Part shown: positions 51,209 to 59,548 of the stretch, in pieces
Layout: each line of letters begins with the position of its first letter
How positions within the stretch are numbered: position 1 is the stretch's first letter
DNA from: Cellulomonas hominis
GTDB lineage: Bacteria; Actinomycetota; Actinomycetes; Actinomycetales; Cellulomonadaceae
Direction: 5' to 3'
DNA: 64,000 bases
Assembly (NCBI RefSeq): GCF_901521055.1
Contig: NZ_CABEGA010000018.1
Coordinates: forward strand, 142,732 to 206,731
Notes under the pieces: model-generated
Database searches by the model: none
Seen by the model: only the letters and a program-made list of their open reading frames with translations
Told to the model about the DNA's origin: nothing
Position numbers and translations under genes: made by a program

Positions 51209-51211
51209 GGG

Positions 51212-52246
51212 ATGGACACGCGAGCAGCGGTCGAGCGGGACGCGATGCGGCGCGCCCTCGACCTCGCGCGCCGCGGTACGGCCCACGGGCCCAACCCCCG
51301 CGTCGGCTGCGTCCTGCTCGGAGCGGACGGCGACGTGCTCGGGGAGGGCTGGCACCGGGGCGCCGGCACCCCCCACGCCGAGGTCGCCGCCCTGGCCGAC
51401 GCCCGGGAGCGCGGTGCGGACGTGCGGGGGGCGACGGCGGTCGTCACCCTCGAGCCGTGCGACCACACCGGCCGCACCGGGCCGTGCTCGGTCGCGCTGC
51501 TGGCGGCCGGGGTCGCGCGCGCCGTCATCGCGGTCCCGGACCCGAACCCGGTCGCCGGCGGCGGTGCCGCTCGGCTGCGCGCGGCCGGCGTGGACGTCGC
51601 CACGGGCGTCGAGGAGGACGCCGGCCGGGCGCTCCTGCGGCCGTGGCTGCTCGCCGTCGGGCGCGGCCGGCCGTTCGTCACGCTGAAGACCGCCGCGACC
51701 CTGGACGGCCGGGTCGCCGCCGCCGACGGGACCAGCCGCTGGATCACCTCGCCGGAGTCCCGCGCGCACGCCCACGCCCTGCGGGCGGAGGTGGACGCGC
51801 TGGTCGTCGGCACCGGCACGGCCCTCGCGGACGACCCGTCGCTGACCGCCCGCACGCCGGACGGCGGGCTCGCCGAGCACCAGCCGCTGCGGGTCGTCGT
51901 CGGCACCCGGGACCTCCCGGCGGGCGGGCGGCTGGCCGGTCCCGGCGGCGAGGTCCTGCACCTGCGCACCCGCGACCCGCGCGCCGTGCTCGCCGCGCTG
52001 CACGACCGCGAGGCGCGCCGGGTGCTCGTCGAGGGCGGGCCGACGCTCGCCGCCGCGTTCCTGAGCGCCGGGCTGGTGGACGAGGTGCACGCGTACGTGG
52101 CGCCCGTCCTGCTCGGCGCGGGCCGGCCGGCGGTCGCCGACCTCGGGGCCCGGACCATCACCGACGCGCTGCGCCTGCGGACGCGGGACGTGCAGCGACT
52201 GGGCCCCGACGTGCTCGTCGTGGCCGACATCGAGGAGGCAGGCTGA
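51212..52246 (+). CDS. ribD: Bifunctional riboflavin deaminase/reductase RibD
   Basis: A 344-residue fusion. The N-terminal deaminase has the zinc site HAEVAAL and PCDHTGRTGPC. The C-terminal reductase (about 150-344) starts FVTLKTAATLDGRVAAADG and ends with EGGPTLAAAFLSAGLVDE. It carries out two consecutive steps from the GTP cyclohydrolase II product. The frame runs open upstream through the riboswitch, but ATG 51212 has the SD GGAGGGG at 7 bases and matches the family N-terminus. Confidence 0.96.
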   Translation: MDTRAAVERDAMRRALDLARRGTAHGPNPRVGCVLLGADGDVLGEGWHRGAGTPHAEVAALADARERGADVRGATAVVTLEPCDHTGRTGPCSVALLAAGVARAVIAVPDPNPVAGGGAARLRAAGVDVATGVEEDAGRALLRPWLLAVGRGRPFVTLKTAATLDGRVAAADGTSRWITSPESRAHAHALRAEVDALVVGTGTALADDPSLTARTPDGGLAEHQPLRVVVGTRDLPAGGRLAGPGGEVLHLRTRDPRAVLAALHDREARRVLVEGGPTLAAAFLSAGLVDEVHAYVAPVLLGAGRPAVADLGARTITDALRLRTRDVQRLGPDVLVVADIEEAG

Positions 52247-52869
52247 TGTTCACCGGCATCGTGGAAGAGGTCGGCACCGTGGTGGCGATCGACGTCGCGC
52301 CCGGGGCCGACGGGGGCACGGGCGACGCCCGGCTGACCCTGCGCGGACCGCTCGTGGTGTCCGACGCGGGGCACGGCGACTCGATCGCGGTGGCGGGCGT
52401 CTGCCTGACCGTGGCCGAGCTGGCGGGCGACGGGACGTTCGTCGCCGACGTCATGCCCGAGACCCTGCGCCGCACGGCCCTCGGTGACCTTGCGCCCGGG
52501 GCGCGCGTGAACCTCGAGCGGGCGGTGCGGGCCGACGCGCGCCTCGGCGGGCACGTGGTCCAGGGGCACGTCGACGGGGTCGGCACGGTCCGGCGCCGCA
52601 CGCCCGGCCCCCGGTGGGACGAGGTCGAGGTCGCGCTGGACCCGTCGCTCGCGCGCTACGTCGCGGAGAAGGGGTCGGTCGCGGTGTCCGGCGTGTCGCT
52701 CACGGTCACCGCCGTCGGGCCGGACTGGTTCGGGGTCTCACTCATCCCGACCACGCTCGCCGGGACGACGCTCGGCGACGCGGCCGTCGGCACCCGGGTC
52801 AACCTGGAGGTCGACGTGCTCGCGAAGTACGTGGAGCGGCTGCTCGCGACGTCGGGGGCCGGGCGATGA
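52246..52869 (+). CDS. ribE: Riboflavin synthase alpha chain
   Basis: A 207-residue trimeric enzyme made of two similar lumazine-binding repeats. The N-terminal MFTGIVEEVGTV is diagnostic. Each repeat has a VAGVCLTV/VSGVSLTV segment, and GGHVVQGHVDGVG joins them. It dismutates two lumazines to riboflavin. ATG 52246 overlaps ribD by 1 base and the stop overlaps ribBA by 4. Gene naming varies (ribC in some systems). Confidence 0.96.
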   Translation: MFTGIVEEVGTVVAIDVAPGADGGTGDARLTLRGPLVVSDAGHGDSIAVAGVCLTVAELAGDGTFVADVMPETLRRTALGDLAPGARVNLERAVRADARLGGHVVQGHVDGVGTVRRRTPGPRWDEVEVALDPSLARYVAEKGSVAVSGVSLTVTAVGPDWFGVSLIPTTLAGTTLGDAAVGTRVNLEVDVLAKYVERLLATSGAGR

Positions 52870-54197
52870 GCGCCGGGACCGCACCCGAGGCGCTGGACCT
52901 CGGCACCGTCGAGCAGGCGCTCGCCGAGCTCCGCGCCGGGCGGCCCGTGCTGGTCGCCGACTCCCCGGACCGGGAGAACGAGGCCGACGTCATCCTGGCC
53001 GCCGAGCACGCCACCGCCGAGTGGGTGGCGTGGACGATCCGGCACTCGTCGGGGTACCTGTGCGCGCCGATGACCGCGGCCCGCGCGGACGCGCTGGACC
53101 TCCCGCTGATGGTGCCGCAGAGCCAGGACCCACGGCGCACCGCGTACACGGTGACCGTGGACGCGGCGCACGGCGTGACCACCGGTATCTCGGCCGCCGA
53201 CCGCACGCAGACCCTCCGGGTGCTCGCGGACCCGGCGTCCGGCACCGAGGACCTCATCCGCCCCGGCCACGTGCTGCCCCTGCGCGCCGTGCCCGGGGGA
53301 GTGCTGCACCGGGCCGGGCACACCGAGGCGGCGGTCGACCTGTGCCGGCTGGCCGGTGTCGAGCCGGTCGCGGCCATCGCCGAGCTGGTGAACGACGACG
53401 GCACGATGATGCGGCTGCCCCGGACGCTCGAGCTCGCCCGCGAGCACGGCCTGGTGGTGCTCACGATCGCCGACCTCATCGCCTGGCGGACCACCCACGA
53501 CGACCTGCCGACGGAGCCCGCGACCGGAGCCGAGGTCGCGGCGACCGCGCCCGGGCGCCGGGTGCACCGCGCGCACAGCGCCGTGCTGCCCACCCGGCAC
53601 GGCGACTTCCGCGTGCACGCCTACCGCGACCTGCGCACCGGCGCCGACCACCTCGCCCTCGTCGCGGCCGGGGGCCTCGCCGAGCAGCCCGTCGTCCGGG
53701 TGCACTCCGAGTGCCTCACCGGTGACGCCTTCGGCTCGGCCCGGTGCGACTGCGGCCCGCAGCTCGACGCGGCGCTCGCGCTCGCCGCCCGGGACGGCGG
53801 GGCCGTGGTGTACCTGCGCGGCCACGAGGGCCGGGGGATCGGGCTGCTCGCGAAGATCGGCGCCTACGACCTGCAGGACCAGGGCCGGGACACCGTCGAG
53901 GCGAACATCGACCTCGGCTGGCCCGCGGACCGTCGCGAGTACGGCGCGGCCGCGGCGATCCTGGCGGACCTCGGGGCCCGCCGCATCACCCTGCTGACCA
54001 ACAACCCGGCCAAGGTCGCCGGCCTCACCGCGCACGGCATCGACGTCGCGGACGTCCGCGGCCTGGAGGTCGGGCGCACCCCGCACAACGAGGCCTACCT
54101 GCGCACCAAGGCGCGCGCCATGGGGCACCTGCTGCCCGGCCTCGACCACCCGCACGACCACGACCACGAGCACGACCACCAGGAGGACGCACGATGA
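52866..54197 (+). CDS. ribBA: Bifunctional DHBP synthase / GTP cyclohydrolase II
   Basis: A 443-residue fusion. The DHBP synthase half (about 1-215) has [19 protein letters not shown] and [16 protein letters not shown]. The GTP cyclohydrolase II half has the zinc ligands in [21 protein letters not shown] and [16 protein letters not shown]. The last 15 residues form an unusual His/Asp-rich tail ([12 protein letters not shown]) that could bind metal. ATG 52866 overlaps ribE; the stop overlaps ribH by 4 bases. Confidence 0.97.
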   Translation: MSAGTAPEALDLGTVEQALAELRAGRPVLVADSPDRENEADVILAAEHATAEWVAWTIRHSSGYLCAPMTAARADALDLPLMVPQSQDPRRTAYTVTVDAAHGVTTGISAADRTQTLRVLADPASGTEDLIRPGHVLPLRAVPGGVLHRAGHTEAAVDLCRLAGVEPVAAIAELVNDDGTMMRLPRTLELAREHGLVVLTIADLIAWRTTHDDLPTEPATGAEVAATAPGRRVHRAHSAVLPTRHGDFRVHAYRDLRTGADHLALVAAGGLAEQPVVRVHSECLTGDAFGSARCDCGPQLDAALALAARDGGAVVYLRGHEGRGIGLLAKIGAYDLQDQGRDTVEANIDLGWPADRREYGAAAAILADLGARRITLLTNNPAKVAGLTAHGIDVADVRGLEVGRTPHNEAYLRTKARAMGHLLPGLDHPHDHDHEHDHQEDAR

Positions 54198-54664
54198 GCG
54201 GCAGCGGCGCACCCAGCATCACGACGGACGGCGCGGGCCTGCGGGTCGCGGTCGTGGCGGCGAGCTGGCACACCACCGTGATGGACGGGCTGCTCGCCGG
54301 CTCCCGGCGCGCGCTGGCGGCGGCGGGCGTCACCGACGTCCGGGAGGTCCGCGTCCCCGGCACCTTCGAGCTGCCGGTCGCGGCCGCCCGGCTCGCGCGC
54401 GGCGGGGACGTGGACGCGGTGGTGGCGCTCGGCGTCGTGATCCGCGGCGGCACCCCGCACTTCGACTACGTGTGCCAGGCCGCCACCGTCGGCCTCACCG
54501 ACGTCGCGGTCTCCACCGGCGTGCCGGTCGGCTTCGGCGTGCTGACGTGCGACGACGAGGCGCAGGCGCTGGACCGCGCCGGCCTGGAGGGCTCGCACGA
54601 GGACAAGGGGGCGGAGGCCGCGGAGGCCGCCGTGGCGACCGTCGTCGCGCTGCGCGGCCTGTGA
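54194..54664 (+). CDS. ribH: 6,7-dimethyl-8-ribityllumazine synthase
   Basis: A 156-residue icosahedral or pentameric enzyme condensing the DHBP and pyrimidinedione intermediates. It has [47 protein letters not shown] and the C-terminal [15 protein letters not shown] 54194 overlaps ribBA and the stop overlaps the transporter gene, so all five rib genes are coupled. Confidence 0.97.
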   Translation: MSGSGAPSITTDGAGLRVAVVAASWHTTVMDGLLAGSRRALAAAGVTDVREVRVPGTFELPVAAARLARGGDVDAVVALGVVIRGGTPHFDYVCQAATVGLTDVAVSTGVPVGFGVLTCDDEAQALDRAGLEGSHEDKGAEAAEAAVATVVALRGL

Positions 54665-55359
54665 GCGTCCTCACCTGGCTGTTCGACGCCCAGCTGGTCG
54701 TCGCCGGCCACCCGGTCCTGTGGCGCGAGGTCGTCGGCAACCTGTTCGGGCTCGCGTCGGCGCTCGGCGGCCTGCGGCGGCGGATCTGGGCGTGGCCGGT
54801 CGGCATCGTCGGCAACGTCCTGCTCTTCACCGTGTTCCTCGGCGGGGTGTTCCACACGCCGCAGGCGCGCGACCTGTACGGCCAGGCCGGGCGGCAGGTG
54901 TTCTTCGTGGCGGTCGCCGTCTACGGCTGGGTGCGCTGGTCGCAGTCCCGGCGGACGGCCCGCGAGCACGGGGACGCGGACGCGCCGGCCGTCGTGCCGC
55001 GGTGGGCCGGCCGGTCCGGGTGGATCCAGCTCGGCGTGGTCGGCGTCGTCGGCACCGTCGCGTGCGCCCTGGTGTTCCGGGCGCTCGGGTCCTGGGGGCC
55101 GTGGGCGGACGCGTGGATCTTCGTCGGGTCCCTGCTGGCGACCTACGGCATGGCGCGCGGGTGGATCGAGTTCTGGCTGATCTGGATCGCGGTCGACGCC
55201 GTCGGCGTGCCCCTGCTGCTGAGCGCCGGCTACTACCCGTCCGCGTTCCTGTACCTCGTGTACGCCGGGGTCGTCGTGTCCGGCTTCGTCGTCTGGTGGC
55301 GTGCCCGCCGGGAGGCCGAGCCGCAGCAGGTCACCGCGGCCGCGGGCGTCTCGGGCTGA
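54661..55359 (+). CDS. PnuC-family vitamin transporter, probable riboflavin transporter (RibM/PnuX-like)
   Basis: A 232-residue protein with about seven predicted membrane helices and the PnuC pattern [30 protein letters not shown] near the N-terminus, later [18 protein letters not shown]. PnuC proteins take up nicotinamide riboside, but actinobacterial relatives encoded in FMN-riboswitch operons (RibM/PnuX) take up riboflavin. Its coupling to ribH (GTG overlapping the stop) and the shared riboswitch favour riboflavin. A hydrophilic loop at about 100-118 is rich in charged residues. Confidence 0.82.
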   Translation: MSVLTWLFDAQLVVAGHPVLWREVVGNLFGLASALGGLRRRIWAWPVGIVGNVLLFTVFLGGVFHTPQARDLYGQAGRQVFFVAVAVYGWVRWSQSRRTAREHGDADAPAVVPRWAGRSGWIQLGVVGVVGTVACALVFRALGSWGPWADAWIFVGSLLATYGMARGWIEFWLIWIAVDAVGVPLLLSAGYYPSAFLYLVYAGVVVSGFVVWWRARREAEPQQVTAAAGVSG

Positions 55360-55403
55360 GGCGGGCGCGTGGACGCCGGACGAGGACGGGCGCCCCGACC
55401 GTC

Positions 55404-55409
55404 TACCCT
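55404..55409 (+). promoter_or_regulatory. -10 box TACCCT, leaderless hisE promoter
   Basis: TACCCT ends 7 bases before the hisE GTG at 55417. No SD. Confidence 0.6.
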
Positions 55410-55416
55410 GGCGGGC

Positions 55417-55680
55417 GTGAAGACGTTCGACTCGCTGTTCGCTGAGCTCACCGACAAGGCCGCCACCCGCCCCGCGGGGTCCGGGACCGTCAAGGAGCTG
55501 GACGCCGGCGTCCATGCGATCGGCAAGAAGATCGTCGAGGAGGCCGCCGAGGTCTGGATGGCCGCGGAGCACGAGGGCGACGAGCGCACCGCGGAGGAGA
55601 TCTCCCAGCTGCTCTACCACCTGCAGGTGCTGATGGTCGCCCAGGGGCTGACCCTCGAGGACGTGTACGCCCACCTGTGA
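55417..55680 (+). CDS. hisE: Phosphoribosyl-ATP pyrophosphatase
   Basis: An 87-residue MazG-like enzyme for the second histidine step. It starts [19 protein letters not shown], has the metal-binding [18 protein letters not shown] and [14 protein letters not shown], and ends DVYAHL. GTG 55417 is chosen because it matches the family start and lies 7 bases after a -10 box; the frame opens 48 bases earlier. The hisE-hisG pair is conserved in actinobacteria. Confidence 0.95.
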   Translation: MKTFDSLFAELTDKAATRPAGSGTVKELDAGVHAIGKKIVEEAAEVWMAAEHEGDERTAEEISQLLYHLQVLMVAQGLTLEDVYAHL

Positions 55681-55745
55681 CCGCCGCGGCCGACCCCCGG
55701 CCGCCCGCCGCCCCACGCCCCGCCTTCTCGAACCAGAGGACCCCC

Positions 55746-56594
55746 GTGCTGAGGATCGCCGTCCCGAACAAGGGCTCGCTCGCCGAGCCCGCCGCCGAGA
55801 TGCTGCGCGAGGCGGGCTACCGCCAGCGCCGCGACTCCCGTGAGCTCGTCCTGCCCGACGCCGACAACGGCGTCGAGTTCTTCTTCCTGCGCCCCCGCGA
55901 CATCGCCGTGTACGTCGGCACCGGCACCGTCGACGTCGGCATCACCGGCCGCGATCTGCTGCTGGACTCCGCGTCGCCCGCCACCGAACACCTGCAGCTG
56001 GGCTTCGCGCGGTCGACGTTCCGGTTCGCCACCCAGGCCGGCCAGATGAACGACGTCCGCGAGGTCGCCGGGCGCCGCGTCGCCACGTCCTACCCCGTGC
56101 TCGTCGCGGAGTACCTGCGCGGCCACGGCGTCGAGGCGTCCGAGATCGTCCGCCTGGACGGCGCCGTCGAGACCGCCATCCGGCTGGGCGTCGCCGACGT
56201 CATCGCCGACGTGGTCGAGACCGGCACGACCCTGCGCGCCGCGGGGCTCGACGTGTTCGGGGAGCCGATCCTGAAGTCGGAGGCGGTGCTCGTGCGCCGC
56301 GCCGACGTGGCCGAGCCGGCCGGGCTCGACGTCCTGACCCGCCGGCTCCAGGGCGTCCTCACCGCCCGCGAGTACGTGCTCATGGACTACGACGTGCCGC
56401 TGGAGCTCGTGGACCGCGCCGTCGCCATCACGCCCGGCCTGGAGTCGCCGACCGTCTCGCCGCTGCACAACAGCGAGTGGGCGGCCGTGCGCGTCATGGT
56501 CCGGCGCTCCGAGACCAACCGCGTCATGGACGACCTGTACGACGTGGGCGCGCGCGCCATCCTCGTCACGTCGATCCACGCCTGCCGGCTCTGA
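55746..56594 (+). CDS. hisG: ATP phosphoribosyltransferase (long form)
   Basis: A 282-residue enzyme of the first histidine step, with the C-terminal regulatory domain that binds histidine (about 205-282, ACT-like). It starts [19 protein letters not shown] and has the PRPP-binding [23 protein letters not shown] 55746 with AGAGGA upstream gives the family N-terminus. A GTG at 55677 overlapping the hisE stop would add 23 Pro/Ala-rich residues and cannot be excluded. Confidence 0.95.
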   Translation: MLRIAVPNKGSLAEPAAEMLREAGYRQRRDSRELVLPDADNGVEFFFLRPRDIAVYVGTGTVDVGITGRDLLLDSASPATEHLQLGFARSTFRFATQAGQMNDVREVAGRRVATSYPVLVAEYLRGHGVEASEIVRLDGAVETAIRLGVADVIADVVETGTTLRAAGLDVFGEPILKSEAVLVRRADVAEPAGLDVLTRRLQGVLTAREYVLMDYDVPLELVDRAVAITPGLESPTVSPLHNSEWAAVRVMVRRSETNRVMDDLYDVGARAILVTSIHACRL

Positions 56595-56605
56595 GGACGC
56601 CGCTC

Positions 56606-57112
56606 GTGACGGGGGCGGGCGGACCCGGGGCGGCGCGGCCGTCCGGGGACGGTCCCGGGCACCGGCCGGCGCTCGACGCCGTGTTCCGGCCGCGGGCCGC
56701 GCGCCTGGTCACCGCGGTGCTCGCCGTGGTGGTCGCGCTGGCGACGGTGCTCCTGCTGGTGCTGCTGCCCGGCACGGGGCTCCAGGGGCTGACCCTGGCG
56801 GACCGCCTCGGCATCGCGCTGGTCGGGGCGGCGATCGTGGTGTTCTGCTGGCGGCAGGCCACCGTCTCCGCGACCCCGACCCCCGCGGGCCTGCGCGTCC
56901 GGAACCTGGCGACCACCCGCACGGTGCCGTGGGCGCAGATCGTGTGGGTGCGGTTCGGCGAGGGCCGGCCGTGGGTGCAGCTCGACCTGGACGACGGCGA
57001 CACCCTCGCCGTGATGGGCGTGCAGCGCTCCGACGGCGAGCGGGCCCGGCTGGAGGCGCGCCGCCTGGCGACGCTGGTCGCCGCGCGCCAGCGCACCACC
57101 CGCGACGACTGA
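56606..57112 (+). CDS. Membrane protein with a bacterial PH domain
   Basis: A 168-residue protein. A short variable N-terminus is followed by two membrane helices (about 32-55 and 65-85) and a beta-rich bacterial PH domain (about 90-150) with VRNLATTRTVPWAQIVWVRF and GRPWVQLDLDDGDTLAVMG. Such proteins are common next to hisG in actinobacteria; the role is unknown. GTG 56606 has GAGGA upstream (56593-56597) and follows hisG by 11 bases. Confidence 0.75.
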   Translation: MTGAGGPGAARPSGDGPGHRPALDAVFRPRAARLVTAVLAVVVALATVLLLVLLPGTGLQGLTLADRLGIALVGAAIVVFCWRQATVSATPTPAGLRVRNLATTRTVPWAQIVWVRFGEGRPWVQLDLDDGDTLAVMGVQRSDGERARLEARRLATLVAARQRTTRDD

Positions 57113-57113
57113 C

Positions 57114-57132
57114 CCGACCCGCGGGGGGTCGG
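57114..57132. terminator. Short hairpin in the convergent gap
   Basis: 57114-57120 pairs perfectly with 57126-57132 (7 bp, 5-base loop), 2 bases after the PH-protein stop. It probably terminates the his transcript. Confidence 0.5.
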
Positions 57133-57147
57133 ATTCGGCGGGGGCGT

Positions 57148-57205
57148 CGCAGTGGTGCGTCCGGCCCGACACGCGCCGGCGTGTCCGGCTGAACGCTCCA
57201 CTGCG
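57148..57205. terminator. Nested inverted repeats, possible bidirectional terminator
   Basis: CGCAGTGG (57148-57155) pairs with CCACTGCG (57198-57205). Inside it, GACACGC pairs with GCGTGTC around GCCG. It lies between convergent genes (PH protein and DUF3866), where a terminator working both ways is expected. There is no T run on either side. Confidence 0.45.
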
Positions 57206-57229
57206 CGTGGTGGGCGTGGGGGGTGCGGG

Positions 57230-58465
57230 TCAGGCTTCGCGGGCCAGGTGCGCCGCGTGGACGCCCGCCGCCGCGGCGGCCAGGAACGCCGCCGGGTCCT
57301 GGCCCAGCCCGCGGCCCATCGTGGAGAGCCGCACCGGGGAACCGCCCAGTGCGGTGAGCAGGTCCTCCCCGGCGGGGACGTCGACCAGGCGGTGGCGGCC
57401 CGCGGGGGCGCCGAGCGCCTGCACCTGCTGACCCACGCGCCGCCCGACGGCGTCGAGGTGCGCGGCGAGGTGCTCCTGCGGGTCCGGGACCCCCGCGCCG
57501 GCCGGCTCGTCGAGCGCGGCAGCCGGGTCGAGCCCGGGCGCCGGGTCGAACACCGGGACGACCACGTCGGCGGGTGCCAGGGCGACGCGGCCGTACGCGG
57601 TCATCGAGTGGTGCGAGATCCCGAGGTGCCGCTCGCGGGCGTCGGCGCCGGAGACCCGCAGCGACGCGACGGGCCGGCCGCCGAGCACCGCGGTCGCGTT
57701 GACGGCCTCGCCCGCCGCGACGCCGGAGAACCCCCACCGGGTCCCGGTGCCCAGGTTGCCCGGCCCCTGCGCGACCACCACGACGTCCGCCCCCACGACA
57801 TGCCGGGCGGCGAGCAGCGCGGTGTGCACGGTGACCGCCTCGAGGTCGCCGCCGAACGACTGCCCGGCGGTGAGGCAGGCCTCGATCCAGCCGGCCTCGC
57901 GCAGGCCCGCGACCGCGCGGGAGAACCACGCGGGCAGGGCGCCGCCGTCGGTCATCACGTACGCGACGCGCAGCGGGGCGACCCCGGACCCCGCGGCGGA
58001 CAGCCGGGCGTCGGCGTACCGGATGCCCGCGACCACGGCCGGCAGCGCGGAGTGCAGGTCGGCGACGACGACGGGGGTGCCCGCCAGGTCGTCGGCGTCG
58101 CGCAGCAGCTCGTGGTGCGGGGACTCCTGGTCGTCGACGCCCAGCACCATCGGCTGCAGCGGGGTGTACCGGGCCTTCACCAGGTGGCCGGGCCCGGGCT
58201 CCGGGTCGGCGGGCAGCCGGCCGGGGGAGCCGGGCGCGATCACGAGCGCGTAGCCGCCGGTGCCGAGCCCGCGGGCGAGCGCGGAGACGTTCAGCAGCAC
58301 GGGGTCGCCGACCTCCGGCGTCCCGACGAGCGCGGGGTACGCCAGCGCCCGCACGCTGACGGGGTCCGGCCCGGTCACGCCGTCGGCGACGGTGACGACC
58401 AGCTCCACGGCTCCCGGCCACGTCCGGCCGACCTCTTCCACCACACCCGAGCGCCACGTGATCAC
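57230..58465 (-). CDS. DUF3866 family protein
   Basis: A 411-residue soluble protein resembling DUF3866, a family found in actinobacteria and Firmicutes. It begins VITWRSGVVEEVGRTWPGAVEL. It has GVDDQESPHHELL and GTPVVVADLHSALPAV in the middle, a glycine-rich region VVVVAQGPGNLGTG, and LGISHHSMTAYGRVALAP later. The paired His/Ser motifs hint at an enzyme, but no function is established. It is divergent from pafB with a 33-base shared promoter region; its own -10 box implies a leaderless mRNA. Confidence 0.78.
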   Translation of the reverse strand: MITWRSGVVEEVGRTWPGAVELVVTVADGVTGPDPVSVRALAYPALVGTPEVGDPVLLNVSALARGLGTGGYALVIAPGSPGRLPADPEPGPGHLVKARYTPLQPMVLGVDDQESPHHELLRDADDLAGTPVVVADLHSALPAVVAGIRYADARLSAAGSGVAPLRVAYVMTDGGALPAWFSRAVAGLREAGWIEACLTAGQSFGGDLEAVTVHTALLAARHVVGADVVVVAQGPGNLGTGTRWGFSGVAAGEAVNATAVLGGRPVASLRVSGADARERHLGISHHSMTAYGRVALAPADVVVPVFDPAPGLDPAAALDEPAGAGVPDPQEHLAAHLDAVGRRVGQQVQALGAPAGRHRLVDVPAGEDLLTALGGSPVRLSTMGRGLGQDPAAFLAAAAAGVHAAHLAREA

Positions 58466-58471
58466 CCGGCA

Positions 58472-58477
58472 ACGCTA
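58472..58477 (-). promoter_or_regulatory. -10 box TAGCGT (minus strand), leaderless DUF3866 promoter
   Basis: Read on the minus strand, TAGCGT (58477 to 58472) ends 6 bases before the GTG start at 58465. Confidence 0.55.
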
Positions 58478-58485
58478 CCGGCCAC

Positions 58486-58491
58486 TACGGT
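58486..58491 (+). promoter_or_regulatory. -10 box TACGGT, leaderless pafB promoter
   Basis: TACGGT ends 7 bases before the pafB ATG at 58499. It is back to back with the DUF3866 -10 box, with 8 bases between the two. Confidence 0.6.
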
Positions 58492-58498
58492 TGACCCG

Positions 58499-59548
58499 AT
58501 GCCCGAACAGATCCACCCCGCCGAGCGGCTGCTCAACCTCGTCATCGCCCTGGTGCACACGCCCGGCCGGATGACGAAGGAGCAGATCCGCCGCACCGTC
58601 GCGGGCTACGGCGACGCCCCGTCCGACGAGTCCTTCGAGCGGATGTTCGAGCGCGACAAGGACACCCTGCGCGACCTCGGCATCCCGGTGGCGACGGTGA
58701 CCGCCGCGGGCCACGGGGACGACATCGGGTACCGGATCGACCAGGAGGCGTACGCGCTGCCGCCCCTGGAGCTCACGCCCGCCGAGCTCGGCGCGCTCTC
58801 GCTGGCCGCGGAGTTCTGGCAGGACCGGTCCGTCCGGGCGGACACGACGCGCGCGCTGACCAAGCTCCGCGCGGTCGGGGCCGGCGCGGGCGCGACCGAC
58901 CTGGCGGCGGGCCTGGCCCCGCGGGTCCGGGCGGGCGGCGACGCGTTCCGGCCGCTGCTCGACGCCGTGCAGGCCCGGCAGCGCGTGCGGTTCACGTACC
59001 GCGCGGCCAACACCGGCGAGGTGCGCGAGCGCCTGGTCGAGCCGTGGCGGCTGGTCGCGCGGCGCGGCGGCTGGTTCCTGGTGGGTCAGGACGTCGACCG
59101 CGGCGCGACCCGGTCGTTCCGGCTCAGCCGGATCGAGGGCCGCGTGAAGGGGGTCGGCGGGGAGGACGCCTTCCGGGCGCCGTCGCCCGACGCGATGGCC
59201 GCCGCGCTCCGGTCGTGGGACGCGGGGCAGGAGCGGACCGCGCTGCTGGCGCTGCGCCCCGAGCGCGCCGAGGCGCTGCGCGCACGCGGGGAGCCCGTGG
59301 AGCTGCCGCAGGACGCCGACCCGGCCCTGCGCGACCTCGTCGCCCACCGCGACCTGGTCCGGGTGCCGTACCGGGCCACGTGGGAGCTGGCCGAGGAGGT
59401 CGCGGGCTACGGCGACGCGGTGCTGGTCGCCGAGCCGCCGGAGATGCGCGACGCGGTGCTGCGGCTGCTGCGGGTCGCCGCGGCGCTGGACGACCCGGCG
59501 CCCCACGACCCTGCACAGCGCGCGGCGGAGGAGGAGCACCATGGCTGA
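58499..59548 (+). CDS. pafB: WYL-domain transcription regulator PafB
   Basis: A 349-residue regulator. An N-terminal winged-helix part (AERLLNLVIALVHTPGRMTKEQIRRTVAGY) is followed by a WYL domain (about 165-235) containing VRFTYRAANTGEVRERLVEPWRLVARRGGWFLVG and a C-terminal WCX extension. With PafC it forms the activator of the LexA-independent DNA damage response in actinobacteria, binding the RecA-NDp type of promoter. The leaderless start is supported by the -10 box. It overlaps pafC by 8 bases. No proteasome gene is in the window. Confidence 0.93.
   Translation: MPEQIHPAERLLNLVIALVHTPGRMTKEQIRRTVAGYGDAPSDESFERMFERDKDTLRDLGIPVATVTAAGHGDDIGYRIDQEAYALPPLELTPAELGALSLAAEFWQDRSVRADTTRALTKLRAVGAGAGATDLAAGLAPRVRAGGDAFRPLLDAVQARQRVRFTYRAANTGEVRERLVEPWRLVARRGGWFLVGQDVDRGATRSFRLSRIEGRVKGVGGEDAFRAPSPDAMAAALRSWDAGQERTALLALRPERAEALRARGEPVELPQDADPALRDLVAHRDLVRVPYRATWELAEEVAGYGDAVLVAEPPEMRDAVLRLLRVAAALDDPAPHDPAQRAAEEEHHG

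Noticed and set aside
55677..55745. GTG 55677, overlapping the hisE stop, as the start of hisG
   Set aside because: It adds 23 Pro/Ala-rich residues; the family start is at GTG 55746 with an AGAGGA site. It is kept as an alternative only.
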